Below, in pieces: positions 17,039 to 26,052 of a stretch of DNA of 64,000 bases (position 1 is the stretch's first letter; every line of letters starts with the position of its first letter). Both the position numbers and the translations under genes were made by a program. The notes beneath the pieces are model-generated. The model did no database searches. It was not told where the DNA came from and saw nothing but the letters and a program-made list of their open reading frames with translations. Source of the DNA: Gammaproteobacteria bacterium (GTDB taxonomy: Bacteria; Pseudomonadota; Gammaproteobacteria; Arenicellales; UBA868); assembly GCA_022451485.1 (NCBI GenBank), contig JAKUQS010000008.1, positions 44,535-108,534 of the forward strand. The letters are read 5' to 3'.

Positions 17039-18690
17039 GATGGTTTGTCGCGTGGCAAAGAATCGCGTAGCGCAACGATTTGATTAAGAACGAGTTGATC
17101 TTTTTGTGTGTCAGGATCAACGCAGAAATAGCCGACCCGTTCCAGTTGAACACACATGGCGATAGGGGCATGTTCTAGACTGGATTCTAGTTGTGCGTTC
17201 TGAATGATGGTACGTGATGTCGCATTTAATTGATCTGTTAGTTCAATATTGGGTTCTTCCAAGGGGTTACTCGAAACAAATAACGGCTCGTAGAGTCTGA
17301 CCTGGGCCGGTAGCGCGTGTGCTGCTGATACCCAATGGAGTGTCCCTTTGACCTTGCGCTTATCCGGTGTGCCACCGCCACGGCTGTCAGGGTCGTAGGT
17401 GCAATGGATAGTTGAGATATCACCGCTGGAGTCGCGGTCGACTCCAACACACGTTACGTAGTAGGCATATCGCAGTCGGACTTCGCGTCCTGGCGAGAGT
17501 CGAAAGAAACGCCGCGGTGGGTCCTCCAGAAAGTCGGCCTCGTCTATATAGATCTCGCGTCCAAACATTACCTCCCGACTTCCAGCAGACGGGTCACTCG
17601 GGTGATTGGGAATATCAAATGCTTCGAAAACTCCATCGGGATAGTTGTCGATAATTAATTTTATTGGTCGTAGGACACCGAGTGCACGCTGTGTTGTGGG
17701 TTCCAGAGATTCCCGGACACATTGTTCAAGGACATTCATTTCTATGCGTTGATTTTTCTTCGTTACGCCGATTCGATTACAGAAATCTCGAATGGCGGCG
17801 GGTGGGTACCCGCGCCTGCGCATTCCCGCCAGTGTCGGCATTCGGGGATCATCCCAACCGTCAACAGCACCGGCGTTTACCAGCTGAGTCAGTAAGCGCT
17901 TGCTCATGACTGTGTAGTCCAACTCAAGGCGTGAGAACTCTATTTGTTGAGGATGACAGGGTGCAGTGGTGTGATCTAACACCCAGTCATACAGCGGGCG
18001 GTGGTCTTCAAACTCCAGTGTGCACAATGAATGGGTTATACCCTCAAGCGCGTCGGATAGCGCGTGCGTGTAATCGTACATCGGGTAGATGCACCATTCA
18101 CTGTTGGTTTGTTGGTGAGACTGATGACGAATGCGATACAACGTTGGGTCACGCAGGTTCATGTTGGGTGAGGACATATCGATTTTCGCCCGCAAAACAT
18201 GCGCACCATCAGGGAAGTCTCCCGCGCGCATTCGCGCAAAGAGATCAAGATTTTCAGTAGCGGAACGATCCCGATAGGGGCTGTTACTCCCAGGTTGCGT
18301 GAGTGTGCCACGTGAAATGCGCATTTCCTCACTGTTGAGCGAACACACGTAAGCTTCTCCGTTTCGAATCAACTCTACTGCCCAAGCGTAAAGTGATTCG
18401 AAGTAATCCGAGGCATGTGTCAGCCTGTCGTCCCAGTCAAATCCCAGCCAGCGCACATCGGTCATGATGGCGGTGACGTATTCAGAGCTTTCTTTGAGGG
18501 GGTTTGTATCGTCAAAGCGCATGAAGCACTTTCCCCCATAAGCTTCCGCCATCCCAAAGTTCAGGCAGATGGATTTTGCATGGCCAATATGAAGGTGCCC
18601 GTTAGGTTCGGGTGGAAAACGTGTGGTGACCTTTAAACCAGGAGTTTCTTCTAGGGCAGCTTCGATGATCTGGTCAATAAAGTGGCTCAT
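17035..18690 (-). CDS. glnS: Glutaminyl-tRNA synthetase
   Basis: A class Ic aminoacyl-tRNA synthetase, 551 residues, close to the 554 of E. coli GlnS. The HIGH motif is in FPPEPNGHLHIGHAKS (near residue 25-40), the KMSKS equivalent is VMSKR, and the bacterial-GlnRS segments FDDTNPLKE and MYDYTHALSDALEGITHS are present, followed by the two beta-barrel anticodon-binding domains. It charges tRNA-Gln directly, so this organism does not depend only on the GatCAB route. It is co-transcribed with the downstream VOC gene. Confidence 0.97.
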   Translation of the reverse strand: MSHFIDQIIEAALEETPGLKVTTRFPPEPNGHLHIGHAKSICLNFGMAEAYGGKCFMRFDDTNPLKESSEYVTAIMTDVRWLGFDWDDRLTHASDYFESLYAWAVELIRNGEAYVCSLNSEEMRISRGTLTQPGSNSPYRDRSATENLDLFARMRAGDFPDGAHVLRAKIDMSSPNMNLRDPTLYRIRHQSHQQTNSEWCIYPMYDYTHALSDALEGITHSLCTLEFEDHRPLYDWVLDHTTAPCHPQQIEFSRLELDYTVMSKRLLTQLVNAGAVDGWDDPRMPTLAGMRRRGYPPAAIRDFCNRIGVTKKNQRIEMNVLEQCVRESLEPTTQRALGVLRPIKLIIDNYPDGVFEAFDIPNHPSDPSAGSREVMFGREIYIDEADFLEDPPRRFFRLSPGREVRLRYAYYVTCVGVDRDSSGDISTIHCTYDPDSRGGGTPDKRKVKGTLHWVSAAHALPAQVRLYEPLFVSSNPLEEPNIELTDQLNATSRTIIQNAQLESSLEHAPIAMCVQLERVGYFCVDPDTQKDQLVLNQIVALRDSLPRDKPS

Positions 18691-18797
18691 GAGTCACCGT
18701 TCTTAGTCTAGGGGTGTCGGTGGGGCACCTGACGAGTGATCGTCAGTTTAGTGCAAAGGACGCCGGCCTTGAGAATCCGACTGGGAATGGAAGAAAC

Positions 18798-18815
18798 AAC
18801 GGTACGACGACCGTT
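18798..18815 (-). terminator. Candidate intrinsic terminator after cytochrome c gene
   Basis: On the minus strand AACGGT-CGTCGT-ACCGTT forms a six-pair stem immediately after the cytochrome stop codon and is followed by GTTTCTT. The stem is short and the T-run imperfect, so termination may be weak. Confidence 0.4.
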
Positions 18816-19157
18816 TTACCAGGTGGTGGGGCTGGAAAGCGCTGAGGGTTGTGAAGCAAAGTAGGCGGCTAAGTCACGCATGTCATCCGGAGACAGTCCA
18901 GTCGAGATGCCTTTCATGATGGGATTATTCCTGGCGCCAGATTTATAATCCATCAGTGCACGAATCAAGTACTCAGGGTATTGCCCGGCGAGAATGGGGA
19001 ACTGAGGATTGGCGCTGTTACCGTCAGCACCATGACAGCCCGCACAAAGCGTTGACTTTTCTTTCCCGACAGTAGGGTCCCCACCTGCGACAACGGGCGA
19101 GGTGATGACGGATAACGCAAGTGTGAGCGGTAACGCGAAATGGATCGTTCTAATCAT
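18816..19157 (-). CDS. Small class I cytochrome c
   Basis: A 113-residue exported mono-heme cytochrome. A signal peptide (TIHFALPLTLALSVITSPVVAGG) precedes GDPTVGKEKSTLCAGCHGADG, with heme attachment motif CAGCH; the Met in NPIMKGIS is the likely sixth iron ligand, and DDMRDLAAYFASQ is the usual C-terminal helix. The size and pattern match half of a cytochrome c4 or a c553/c5-type electron carrier in the periplasm. It lies 65 bases downstream of a similar cytochrome gene, so the two probably arose by duplication and may act together. Confidence 0.88.
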   Translation of the reverse strand: MIRTIHFALPLTLALSVITSPVVAGGDPTVGKEKSTLCAGCHGADGNSANPQFPILAGQYPEYLIRALMDYKSGARNNPIMKGISTGLSPDDMRDLAAYFASQPSALSSPTTW

Positions 19158-19222
19158 GACAGATGGAACTCCTGTTGGGTCAGGCTGTAATCGTTATGTT
19201 GCGTGGGTGTGTTGATTTAAGG

Positions 19223-19546
19223 CTAGTGCTTACCCAGAGTCTTGAAGTAAGCCGCGATGTTTTCCATGTCAGCGTCACTTAGAGACGAAGCCTGTGCCTG
19301 CATAGTAGGGTGAGAACGACTTTTGGCGCGATAGGCTTTAAGGGCCGTTACGATATAAGCGGCGTGCTGGCCTCCGAGCTTGGGAACACGATACGCTGGG
19401 TAAGCATTGCGCAGGCCTGGTGCACCATGACAACCCATACACGTGTAAGCCTTTTCTTGGCCGGCGAGGGGGTCCCCGTCAGCTGTTGCCAGGCCACTCA
19501 TCATGATAGTCATCATGCCGAGTGCCGTCAGCCATTTGTGTTTCAT
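19223..19546 (-). CDS. Small class I cytochrome c
   Basis: A 107-residue exported mono-heme cytochrome. A signal peptide (LTALGMMTIMMSGLATADG) is followed by GDPLAGQEKAYTCMGCHGAPG with heme motif CMGCH; SHPTMQAQ supplies a plausible Met ligand, and DADMENIAAYFKTLGKH is the terminal helix. It is paralogous to the downstream cytochrome. A periplasmic electron-transfer role, for example to a terminal oxidase, is inferred from family only. Confidence 0.88.
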   Translation of the reverse strand: MKHKWLTALGMMTIMMSGLATADGDPLAGQEKAYTCMGCHGAPGLRNAYPAYRVPKLGGQHAAYIVTALKAYRAKSRSHPTMQAQASSLSDADMENIAAYFKTLGKH

Positions 19547-19946
19547 TCGCTCGAAGCTCCCGTCTCCTGATTACAGGGGCCGAACTTTAGGCAAGAGCTC
19601 TCACCGATGCAACTGTGGCGCTGGACGCGATGGGCCTCGTTAGCCTAATACAGGCTCTGATCGGCATAAATAAGTCGATAGGTGTGCGCCGCCGTGATGG
19701 TGAGCGTTTTGGCCAGAAATAATCTGTCGCCCAGTGCGGTTGCCCTTGGCTACGGGACAGGGGGGCGGGAAACTATCGGGAGAGAATCTTGATTCGAGAT
19801 CCATTTCGTGCTACCCCTAACCCAATCGATGATAAGAAATTCACGCATATCTGGCATGTCTAGCGGTCACGTAGCTGATGTTGGTATGCCACGAGGCGTG
19901 ACAAAAACGGGTTACCACAGAGTTGGATGGAGGAGGCGACAACGAC
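19547..19946. other. 400-bp divergent intergenic region without a gene
   Basis: This lies between the cytochrome gene (minus) and the EF-G-like gene (plus), so it must contain both promoters. I see a small hairpin (AGCCT/AGGCT at 19642-19656) and a GGAGGAGG ribosome site at its right end, but no convincing -35/-10 pair, tRNA or short conserved reading frame. Confidence 0.5.
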
Positions 19947-21986
19947 ATGACAGAATACACAACGACTGACATCAGGAACGTAGCACTCGTTGGTCACGCA
20001 GGCTCGGGGAAGACGTCTTTGGCTGAAGTGCTGCTTCATAAGGCCGGTGCAATCGCTTCAGTCGGTCGGGTTGATAAAGGTAGCACGACCAATGATTTTG
20101 ATGTTTTGGAAAAGAAATATCAGCACTCACTGGAAGCTTCAATAGCGGCTTTCCACCACGACAAGTGTCAGATTAATTTGATTGATACACCGGGTGCCCC
20201 AGATTTTATCGGCGTAACTCTCGGGGTTTTGTCGGCAGTTGAAACGGTGGTGGTGGTCGTTAATGCGGCTAACGGGGTTGAAGGCACAACCCGTCGGATG
20301 ATGGAGTCGGCGAAAAACGCGAACCGTTGTCGTATGGTGGTGGTGAATAAGGTGGATGCGCCCGGAAGTGATCTGGCGGCTGTTTACGATGAGATTCGTG
20401 ATGCGTTTGGTGGCGAGTGTCTGGCCGTTAATCTGCCTGCGAATGGTGCCACAGCTGTGGTCGATTGTTTTTTTAATCCTACAGGTGATGCTGATTTTTC
20501 ATCGGTGGCGGAAGCGCATACGGCGATCGTCGATCAAGTGGTAGAGGTTGACGAGGAGTTGATGACCGTCTACCTCGATCAGGGCGAAGTGTCACCAGAT
20601 CAATTGCATGACCCATTCGGGCAAGCAATGCGTGAGGGGCATTTAGTGCCGGTGTGTTTTTTATCGTCTGAGACTGATGTTGGCGTTGCGGAATTACTTG
20701 ATGTGATTACGCGCTTGATGCCCAATCCTAAAGAAGGCAACCCCCTGAAGTTCGTCAGCGATGCGGAGGATGAGGCGGAGTTAGTGGTGGTTGCTGATCC
20801 TGAGAAAGCGCTATTGGGGCATGTCTTTAAGATTGCCTTTGACCCATTTGTCGGTCGCCAGGTTTATTTCCGAGTCCATCAAGGAAGCATCAAAAAGGAC
20901 GAACCATTGTTTATTGACGATGAGCGTAAGGCCGTGAAGGCGGCAAATATGGCCAGTCCTCTGGGCAAGGAGCCGCGGGAGCGCGTATCTGCCACCGCTG
21001 GCGACATCATGATGTTGGCCAAAGTCGATGGTATTCACCTTAATTCGATGTTGCAATCATCTCAGAACGATGCGCCGCCAAGACTTGTCCAGCAGTCTTT
21101 GCCGATGCCTATGGTTGGTTTGTCGGTGACGCCAAAGAATCGTGGCGATGAGCAGAAGATAGCCGAAGCGCTGGGCAAGTTGATTGAATCTGACCCTTGT
21201 CTTCGCATTGAGCGTAATGCTTCCGCTAATGAAACTGTTCTCCGTGGCATGGGAGACCTTCACCTCCGTATCGCGTTTGAGAGGATGAAAGAGCAGTACG
21301 GTATTGAAGTCGAGACTGCTGTTCCCACTATCCCATATCGAGAAACCATCTCTCGAAAGTCGGAGGGGCATTGTCGGCATAAGAAACAGACTGGTGGCGC
21401 GGGTCAATTTGGTGAGGTGTATCTTCGTGTCGAACCCATGCCACGAGGAGAGGGGTTTGAATTTGTCAACGCGATAGTGGGTGGTGTGATTCCATCACAG
21501 TTTATACCCGCGGTAGAGAAAGGCGTGCGGCAGGTTCTGGAAGGTGGCGCTGTTGCCGGATTTCCAATCCAGGATGTTCGGGTCACGGTATACGATGGGA
21601 AATATCATGCGGTCGATTCAAAAGAGATCGCATTCGTTTCTGCGGGCCGCAAGGCTTTTCTCGATGCGATCGCTAAGGCGAATCCTGTTGTTCTTGAGCC
21701 GATAGCAGATGTTGAAATCACAGCACCAAGCGATAGCATGGGCGATGTGGCGGGTGATCTTTCTTCGCGACGTGGTCGGGTCTCTAATACGGACTCCCTT
21801 GCCGCAGGTGTCATCGCGATTTCTGGGCAGGCCCCACTGGCGGAAATGGAAGACTATCAGTCCAAGTTGAAATCGATGACCGGTGGCGAAGGTAATTTTT
21901 CGATGCACTTCAATGCCTACGAGCCTGCCCCGATAGACGTGCAGAAGCGACTGAGTAACGCTTTCCAACGACCTGAAGAAGAGTAA
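19947..21986 (+). CDS. Elongation factor G-like GTPase (EF-G paralogue)
   Basis: A translation-factor GTPase of about 679 residues, shorter than canonical EF-G (about 700). The G motifs are GHAGSGKTS (near residue 15), DTPGAPDF and NKVDAPG, with the EF-G domains III-V following (GDLHLRIAFERMKEQYG, HKKQTGGAGQFGEVY, and SDSMGDVAGDLSSRRGRV). The P-loop variant and the lack of str-operon neighbours (rpsL, rpsG, tuf) point to a secondary EF-G, of the kind annotated FusA2 or EF-G-like, not the main translocase. ATG 19947 is chosen for its strong upstream GGAGGAGG; an upstream TTG at 19923 is in frame but lies within that site. Confidence 0.88.
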   Translation: MTEYTTTDIRNVALVGHAGSGKTSLAEVLLHKAGAIASVGRVDKGSTTNDFDVLEKKYQHSLEASIAAFHHDKCQINLIDTPGAPDFIGVTLGVLSAVETVVVVVNAANGVEGTTRRMMESAKNANRCRMVVVNKVDAPGSDLAAVYDEIRDAFGGECLAVNLPANGATAVVDCFFNPTGDADFSSVAEAHTAIVDQVVEVDEELMTVYLDQGEVSPDQLHDPFGQAMREGHLVPVCFLSSETDVGVAELLDVITRLMPNPKEGNPLKFVSDAEDEAELVVVADPEKALLGHVFKIAFDPFVGRQVYFRVHQGSIKKDEPLFIDDERKAVKAANMASPLGKEPRERVSATAGDIMMLAKVDGIHLNSMLQSSQNDAPPRLVQQSLPMPMVGLSVTPKNRGDEQKIAEALGKLIESDPCLRIERNASANETVLRGMGDLHLRIAFERMKEQYGIEVETAVPTIPYRETISRKSEGHCRHKKQTGGAGQFGEVYLRVEPMPRGEGFEFVNAIVGGVIPSQFIPAVEKGVRQVLEGGAVAGFPIQDVRVTVYDGKYHAVDSKEIAFVSAGRKAFLDAIAKANPVVLEPIADVEITAPSDSMGDVAGDLSSRRGRVSNTDSLAAGVIAISGQAPLAEMEDYQSKLKSMTGGEGNFSMHFNAYEPAPIDVQKRLSNAFQRPEEE

Positions 21987-22042
21987 AACCCTCCGGCAGC
22001 AGGATGAAACCTCGTCTTTACGGGGAGTCCCGCCAATTCGGG

Positions 22043-22051
22043 TGGTATACT
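22043..22051 (+). promoter_or_regulatory. Candidate extended -10 promoter of DAHP synthase gene
   Basis: TGGTATACT matches the extended -10 pattern TGnTATAAT with one mismatch and lies 50 bases before the aroG-like start. There is no good -35 at 17 bases, as is common for extended -10 promoters. Confidence 0.45.
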
Positions 22052-22100
22052 CGCGCCCCTTTTTTGGGCAACTTGTTGTGGTCACAATAAGGATGACTCG

Positions 22101-23183
22101 ATGACGCAACCGAATACGCTTGATCTTAGAATTGCTGACATACGGGATGTTTCCTGTGCTGCATTGATATGTGAGGAATATCCGGTTTCTGCAGGGGCCG
22201 CAGAGTTGATCAGGTCTACTCGCGAGGCCGTGCATCATATGCTCGAGGGGAAAGATGATCGACTACTGGTCATTATCGGACCGTGTTCGATTCATGATGT
22301 GGATTCTGCCCGAGAGTATGCGGATCGCCTGCTGATGCTTCGTGAGCGCTACAACGAAGATCTTCTGTTAGTAATGCGGGTTTATTTTGAAAAGCCCCGT
22401 ACAACGGTCGGCTGGAAGGGATTAATCAATGATCCAGACCTGGATGGGACGTTCCAAATTGAGAAAGGACTGCGTCTCGCGCGTAAACTGCTGTTGGATT
22501 TGAATGGAAGCGGTGTGCCGGCAGGCACTGAGTATCTTGATTTGTTAACCCCGCAATACACTGCCGACCTGGTTAGTTGGGGGGCCATTGGTGCCCGCAC
22601 AACAGAAAGCCAGCTTCACCGAGAATTGGCGTCTGGTCTGTCTTGCCCTGTTGGTTTCAAGAATGGAACTGATGGTAATCTGAAAATTGCTGTTGATGCG
22701 ATTTCTGCTGCAAATCATTCACATAATTTCCTCTCACTCACCCATGCGGGACAATCGGCTATCTTTACCACTACCGGAAATCGTGATTGTCATCTGATTC
22801 TGCGCGGTGGCACAGAACCAAACTACGATGGTGAAAATGTAGAGGTGGCGGCGAATCTGCTGCAGCGTGCGGGATTACCGCCCCGGCTGATGATCGACTT
22901 CAGCCATGCGAATAGTCTCAAACAACATGAACGACAGCTGTTGGTCACTCAGAATGTAGCAGGACAGGTTGCAGCGGGCGATACCCAAATTATGGGGGTC
23001 ATGGTAGAGAGTCACATCGAAGCTGGCAGGCAGGACATTGTCCCTGGCCAGGAATTGCAATACGGCGTCAGCATTACGGACGCCTGTATTGGGTGGGAGG
23101 ACAGTGTGAGTGTCATTGAACAATTGGCCGAGGCGGTGCGGTTGCGCCGCGCCGTTGTTGGCTCTGGTACCAAGGTCGGATGA
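22101..23183 (+). CDS. 3-deoxy-7-phosphoheptulonate (DAHP) synthase, class I AroFGH type
   Basis: The first enzyme of the shikimate pathway, condensing phosphoenolpyruvate and erythrose 4-phosphate. The 360 residues fit AroF/G/H. Motifs: IGPCSIHDVDSAREYADRL (metal-binding Cys in GPCSIHD), VMRVYFEKPRTTVGWKGLINDPDLDG, PAGTEYLDLLTPQY, GARTTESQLHRELASGLSCPVGFKNGTDG, and DFSHANSLKQ and ISDACIGWED-type (here SITDACIGWED) at the C-terminal side. Which aromatic amino acid inhibits it cannot be told from sequence. Transcribed separately from the EF-G-like gene. Confidence 0.96.
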   Translation: MTQPNTLDLRIADIRDVSCAALICEEYPVSAGAAELIRSTREAVHHMLEGKDDRLLVIIGPCSIHDVDSAREYADRLLMLRERYNEDLLLVMRVYFEKPRTTVGWKGLINDPDLDGTFQIEKGLRLARKLLLDLNGSGVPAGTEYLDLLTPQYTADLVSWGAIGARTTESQLHRELASGLSCPVGFKNGTDGNLKIAVDAISAANHSHNFLSLTHAGQSAIFTTTGNRDCHLILRGGTEPNYDGENVEVAANLLQRAGLPPRLMIDFSHANSLKQHERQLLVTQNVAGQVAAGDTQIMGVMVESHIEAGRQDIVPGQELQYGVSITDACIGWEDSVSVIEQLAEAVRLRRAVVGSGTKVG

Positions 23184-23220
23184 CTAGGACCGCTCGGCGA
23201 GCAGACCGCTTGATAGGGGT

Positions 23221-24435
23221 GTGTATGAGTCGCTTGGGCTGGCTTTGATTAAGCCTTATCAGGCAGCCCAACTGCAGCCATGTTACGTTGATGATGAGGC
23301 GCAGCGGGCACGGCTTGAGGGTGAAATACGTAAGTACGATGCGCTGACCATCAGTTCGGGGGCCGCGGCTAATGCAGTCATGTTGGGTGCGGGATATTTC
23401 ACGCCACTAGCCGGGTTTATGTCGAAAGCTGATGCGCTATCAGTGGCGGAGTCTCTGCAGACCACCGAGGGACTTTTCTGGCCGGTGCCGATTCTGAATC
23501 TGGTTAGAGAAAATTCAATTCAACATATCGGCCGGAGCGTTGCTCTGCGCGACCCCAATCGTCAGGGACACCCGGTGTTAGCGATACAAGAGGTTGATCA
23601 GGTTGAGGAATTAAGTGGTGCAGAAATGGATCACATTGCTTCCCATACATTTGGCACAGCGGATCCCCAACATCCAGGAGTGGCTGCATTTCTTGCACAG
23701 GGTCGTCATCTGTTATCGGGGCCGATTCGAGTGTTGAATTACAGTTACTTTGAGCAAGAATTTGCTGATACGTTTCGCACGGCCGGACAGATACGACATG
23801 AAATTGAACAGTATGGCTGGGAGCGGGTGGTAGCGTTTCAGACACGCAACCCGATGCACCGCGCGCACGAAGAATTATGCAAGATGGCAGCCGAGGCGGT
23901 AGCAGCAGACGGTATTTTGATTCATATGTTGCTAGGGAAGCTTAAGCCCGGTGATATACCTGCCAAGGTTCGCGACGCTGCGATCCGTAAGATGGTCGAG
24001 ATTTATTTTGAGCCCAACACAGTAATGATTGCAGGATATGGATTCGATATGCTGTACGCGGGGCCCCGCGAAGCATTATTGCACGCTATTTTTCGGCAGA
24101 ATGCCGGATGTTCTCATTTCATTGTTGGACGGGACCATGCGGGGGTTGGAGATTACTACGGCGCGTTTGATGCCCAATCAATATTTGATGATGTCGTGCC
24201 GCTCGATACGCTTGATATTGAAATTTTCCGAGCGGATCATACGGCCTACTCTAAGAAACTCAAGCGGGTAGTGATGATGCGTGATGTAGAAGATCATGCC
24301 GCGGAGGACTTCATTTTGTTGTCGGGAACTCGAGTGCGGGAAATCCTGGCGGCAGGAGAGTCATTGCCACCAGAGTTTGCTCGACCCGAGGTCGCAGCCA
24401 TCCTGCAACAATACTTTACCGAATCGAATCAATAG
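23221..24435 (+). CDS. sat: Sulfate adenylyltransferase (ATP sulfurylase, Sat type)
   Basis: The homo-oligomeric, Sat/Met3-type ATP sulfurylase, 404 residues. The signature motifs are QTRNPMHRAHEELCK (substrate site), LLGKLKPGDIP, and GRDHAGVGDYYGAFDAQ (nucleotide-binding HxGH-like region), with SGTRVREILAAGESLPPEFARPEV at the end. This form is used both for assimilation and, in sulfur oxidisers, for making ATP from APS. No APS kinase, aprAB or cysDN genes are in the window. The start is a GTG at 23221, 37 bases after the DAHP synthase gene. Confidence 0.93.
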   Translation: MYESLGLALIKPYQAAQLQPCYVDDEAQRARLEGEIRKYDALTISSGAAANAVMLGAGYFTPLAGFMSKADALSVAESLQTTEGLFWPVPILNLVRENSIQHIGRSVALRDPNRQGHPVLAIQEVDQVEELSGAEMDHIASHTFGTADPQHPGVAAFLAQGRHLLSGPIRVLNYSYFEQEFADTFRTAGQIRHEIEQYGWERVVAFQTRNPMHRAHEELCKMAAEAVAADGILIHMLLGKLKPGDIPAKVRDAAIRKMVEIYFEPNTVMIAGYGFDMLYAGPREALLHAIFRQNAGCSHFIVGRDHAGVGDYYGAFDAQSIFDDVVPLDTLDIEIFRADHTAYSKKLKRVVMMRDVEDHAAEDFILLSGTRVREILAAGESLPPEFARPEVAAILQQYFTESNQ

Positions 24436-24446
24436 AGTGCTGTCCG

Positions 24447-24476
24447 AGTCAGGATTGTCCTGTGACAATCTCGACT
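24447..24476. terminator. Inverted repeat between convergent genes
   Basis: GATTGTC-CTGT-GACAATC forms a seven-pair stem, extended by AGTC/GACT beyond a 2x2 internal loop. It lies directly between the converging sat and trm112-like genes and could end transcription in both directions, although neither side has a T-run. Confidence 0.4.
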
Positions 24477-24743
24477 TCACAGGCCATCGATCTGGTCTGC
24501 GGGAATGCTTTCTGCTTCGAGCATGATCGGAATTTGGTCGTCAACACGGTAAATGCGGGTTCCGTTAGTAGTGATCAAACCCTCACTTAAATCGGTGTCG
24601 ACCACTGTGCCGTCGAATGTGCTCACTTGACCATCTGCAATGGCTGCATTCACACGCTCCAATTGGCCAGGTGACAGCGGAACAACAGGGTGTTTGGTCA
24701 CCGGACAGCACAGTATCTCCAATAGTTTGCGATCAATTGCCAT
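24477..24743 (-). CDS. Trm112/YcaR family zinc-ribbon-like protein
   Basis: A small protein of 88 residues. LLEILCCPVTKHPV near the N-terminus and RIYRVDDQIPIMLEAES near the C-terminus are typical of the Trm112/UPF0434 family, which bind and stabilise methyltransferases. The bacterial form of the 'CPxCk' knuckle is here CCPVTKHP, with fewer cysteines than zinc-binding members. In many proteobacteria it sits next to lpxK or kdsB; here it stands alone beside sat. Confidence 0.85.
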   Translation of the reverse strand: MAIDRKLLEILCCPVTKHPVVPLSPGQLERVNAAIADGQVSTFDGTVVDTDLSEGLITTNGTRIYRVDDQIPIMLEAESIPADQIDGL

Positions 24744-24875
24744 ACGTGTTCAGCTATACAGTGTTAAACGTTGCCCGTGTTTGGAGGTCAGTATACTGTG
24801 GGTAGGCAAGGTAAGCACCTTGGTTGCATGCACGTTGCCTAATTGCTTGATTATCAATTGGCAGGAAGGACATTA

Positions 24876-25970
24876 ATGTCATCGAATTCAAAAACTGCAG
24901 TGACCGCGGCCATTATCGGCAATGCGGGTCTGACAGTGCTGAAGTTTGGTGCGGCTCTAGTTAGCCATTCCCCCTCGATGATGAATGAGGCGATCCACAG
25001 TTTGATGGATACGACCAATCAGTTATTTTTGTTGTTCGGGCTTCGCGCTGCGGCGCGCGGCTCCGATCAGTTATATGCCTTCGGACATGGGCAGAAAAAA
25101 TATTTGTGGAATCTATGGAGCGCGATCGGATTGTTCTCGATTGGCTGCGGTCTTGGATTAGCACACGCGTGGCATAGTTGGATAAGCCTGACGAATACAG
25201 GGCAGATAAGTGGCCTCGGTAGTGCAACGATATTGTGGTTTGATCCGATGTGGATTTCAGGGATCGTTCTGTTCATTGCATTGGTGGTGGAAGCCTATGT
25301 ATTACGGATCGCCTGGTTGGAATATGTTTCACGGCTGGATTCACCATTGAGTTCGCGACCGTTTAGTCAATTGATGGAATGCAAGGATCCCACATTGCTT
25401 GCGGTATTGCTGGAAGACGCGATTGCTGTTACCGGTGTCGTTTTGGCCGCGGTCGGTATCATGCTCGCGCGGACATTGGATAACCCACTGTGGGATATCA
25501 GTATGTCGGTTGTGATTGCTGTGATGCTCGGTGTTGCCGCCGTCGTGTTGGGTCGAATCAACATGCGTTTCCTAAGCGATGTTCGGGATATTGAGGCAGA
25601 GAATATATTTGCAGAAGTCGTTCAGACTCATCGGGAGGTAGAGCGCTGTCACGATGTGAGAAGTATTGTGATTGATGAACAGCACACGGTGCTGGTGGCG
25701 GAAGTGGAGGTGCGTGAGGAGATGATGTTGGCGGGGCTGAGGCAGGAGATTGATCGCCACGAGCAATTTTTGCTCGAACGGGTTTCGCCAGATAGAAGAA
25801 GTAATGTCGCTTTGCTCGAGTATATTGCGGACCGTTCGGTGGTTGAGGCAACTTTGGAACGGACAGAACACATTATCGATCAGCTCGAGAAAGCGTTGCG
25901 GGAACGCTGTCCACGGATTTCGCATGTGACTATCGAAGTCCAAGGCATTGTTGAAGACAGTTCTGAGTAA
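24876..25970 (+). CDS. Cation diffusion facilitator family transporter
   Basis: An inner-membrane metal/proton antiporter, about 364 residues. The N-terminal part has helices with AAIIGNAGLTVLKFGAALVSHSPSMMNEAIHSLMDTTNQ, the conserved metal-site region of helix II, and FGHGQKKYLW in the following loop, a CDF hallmark. A second metal site lies in LLAVLLEDAIAVTGVVLAA. A cytoplasmic C-terminal domain follows. Divalent metals such as Zn, Fe, Mn or Co are possible substrates. The ATG at 24876 is chosen because AGGAAGGA precedes it by 5 bases. Confidence 0.9.
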   Translation: MSSNSKTAVTAAIIGNAGLTVLKFGAALVSHSPSMMNEAIHSLMDTTNQLFLLFGLRAAARGSDQLYAFGHGQKKYLWNLWSAIGLFSIGCGLGLAHAWHSWISLTNTGQISGLGSATILWFDPMWISGIVLFIALVVEAYVLRIAWLEYVSRLDSPLSSRPFSQLMECKDPTLLAVLLEDAIAVTGVVLAAVGIMLARTLDNPLWDISMSVVIAVMLGVAAVVLGRINMRFLSDVRDIEAENIFAEVVQTHREVERCHDVRSIVIDEQHTVLVAEVEVREEMMLAGLRQEIDRHEQFLLERVSPDRRSNVALLEYIADRSVVEATLERTEHIIDQLEKALRERCPRISHVTIEVQGIVEDSSE

Positions 25971-26052
25971 TGCCGAAATTTATCGATTAGGTCCCCACCT
26001 GGAGTTGCGGTGGTAGGATGTCGCTACGTCATGAGATCATGAGAGCTTGGTA

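Noticed and set aside
19780..19830. tRNA-like T-arm (GATTCGAGATCC)
   Set aside because: The five-base stem around the loop does not pair and no acceptor or anticodon stems are found.
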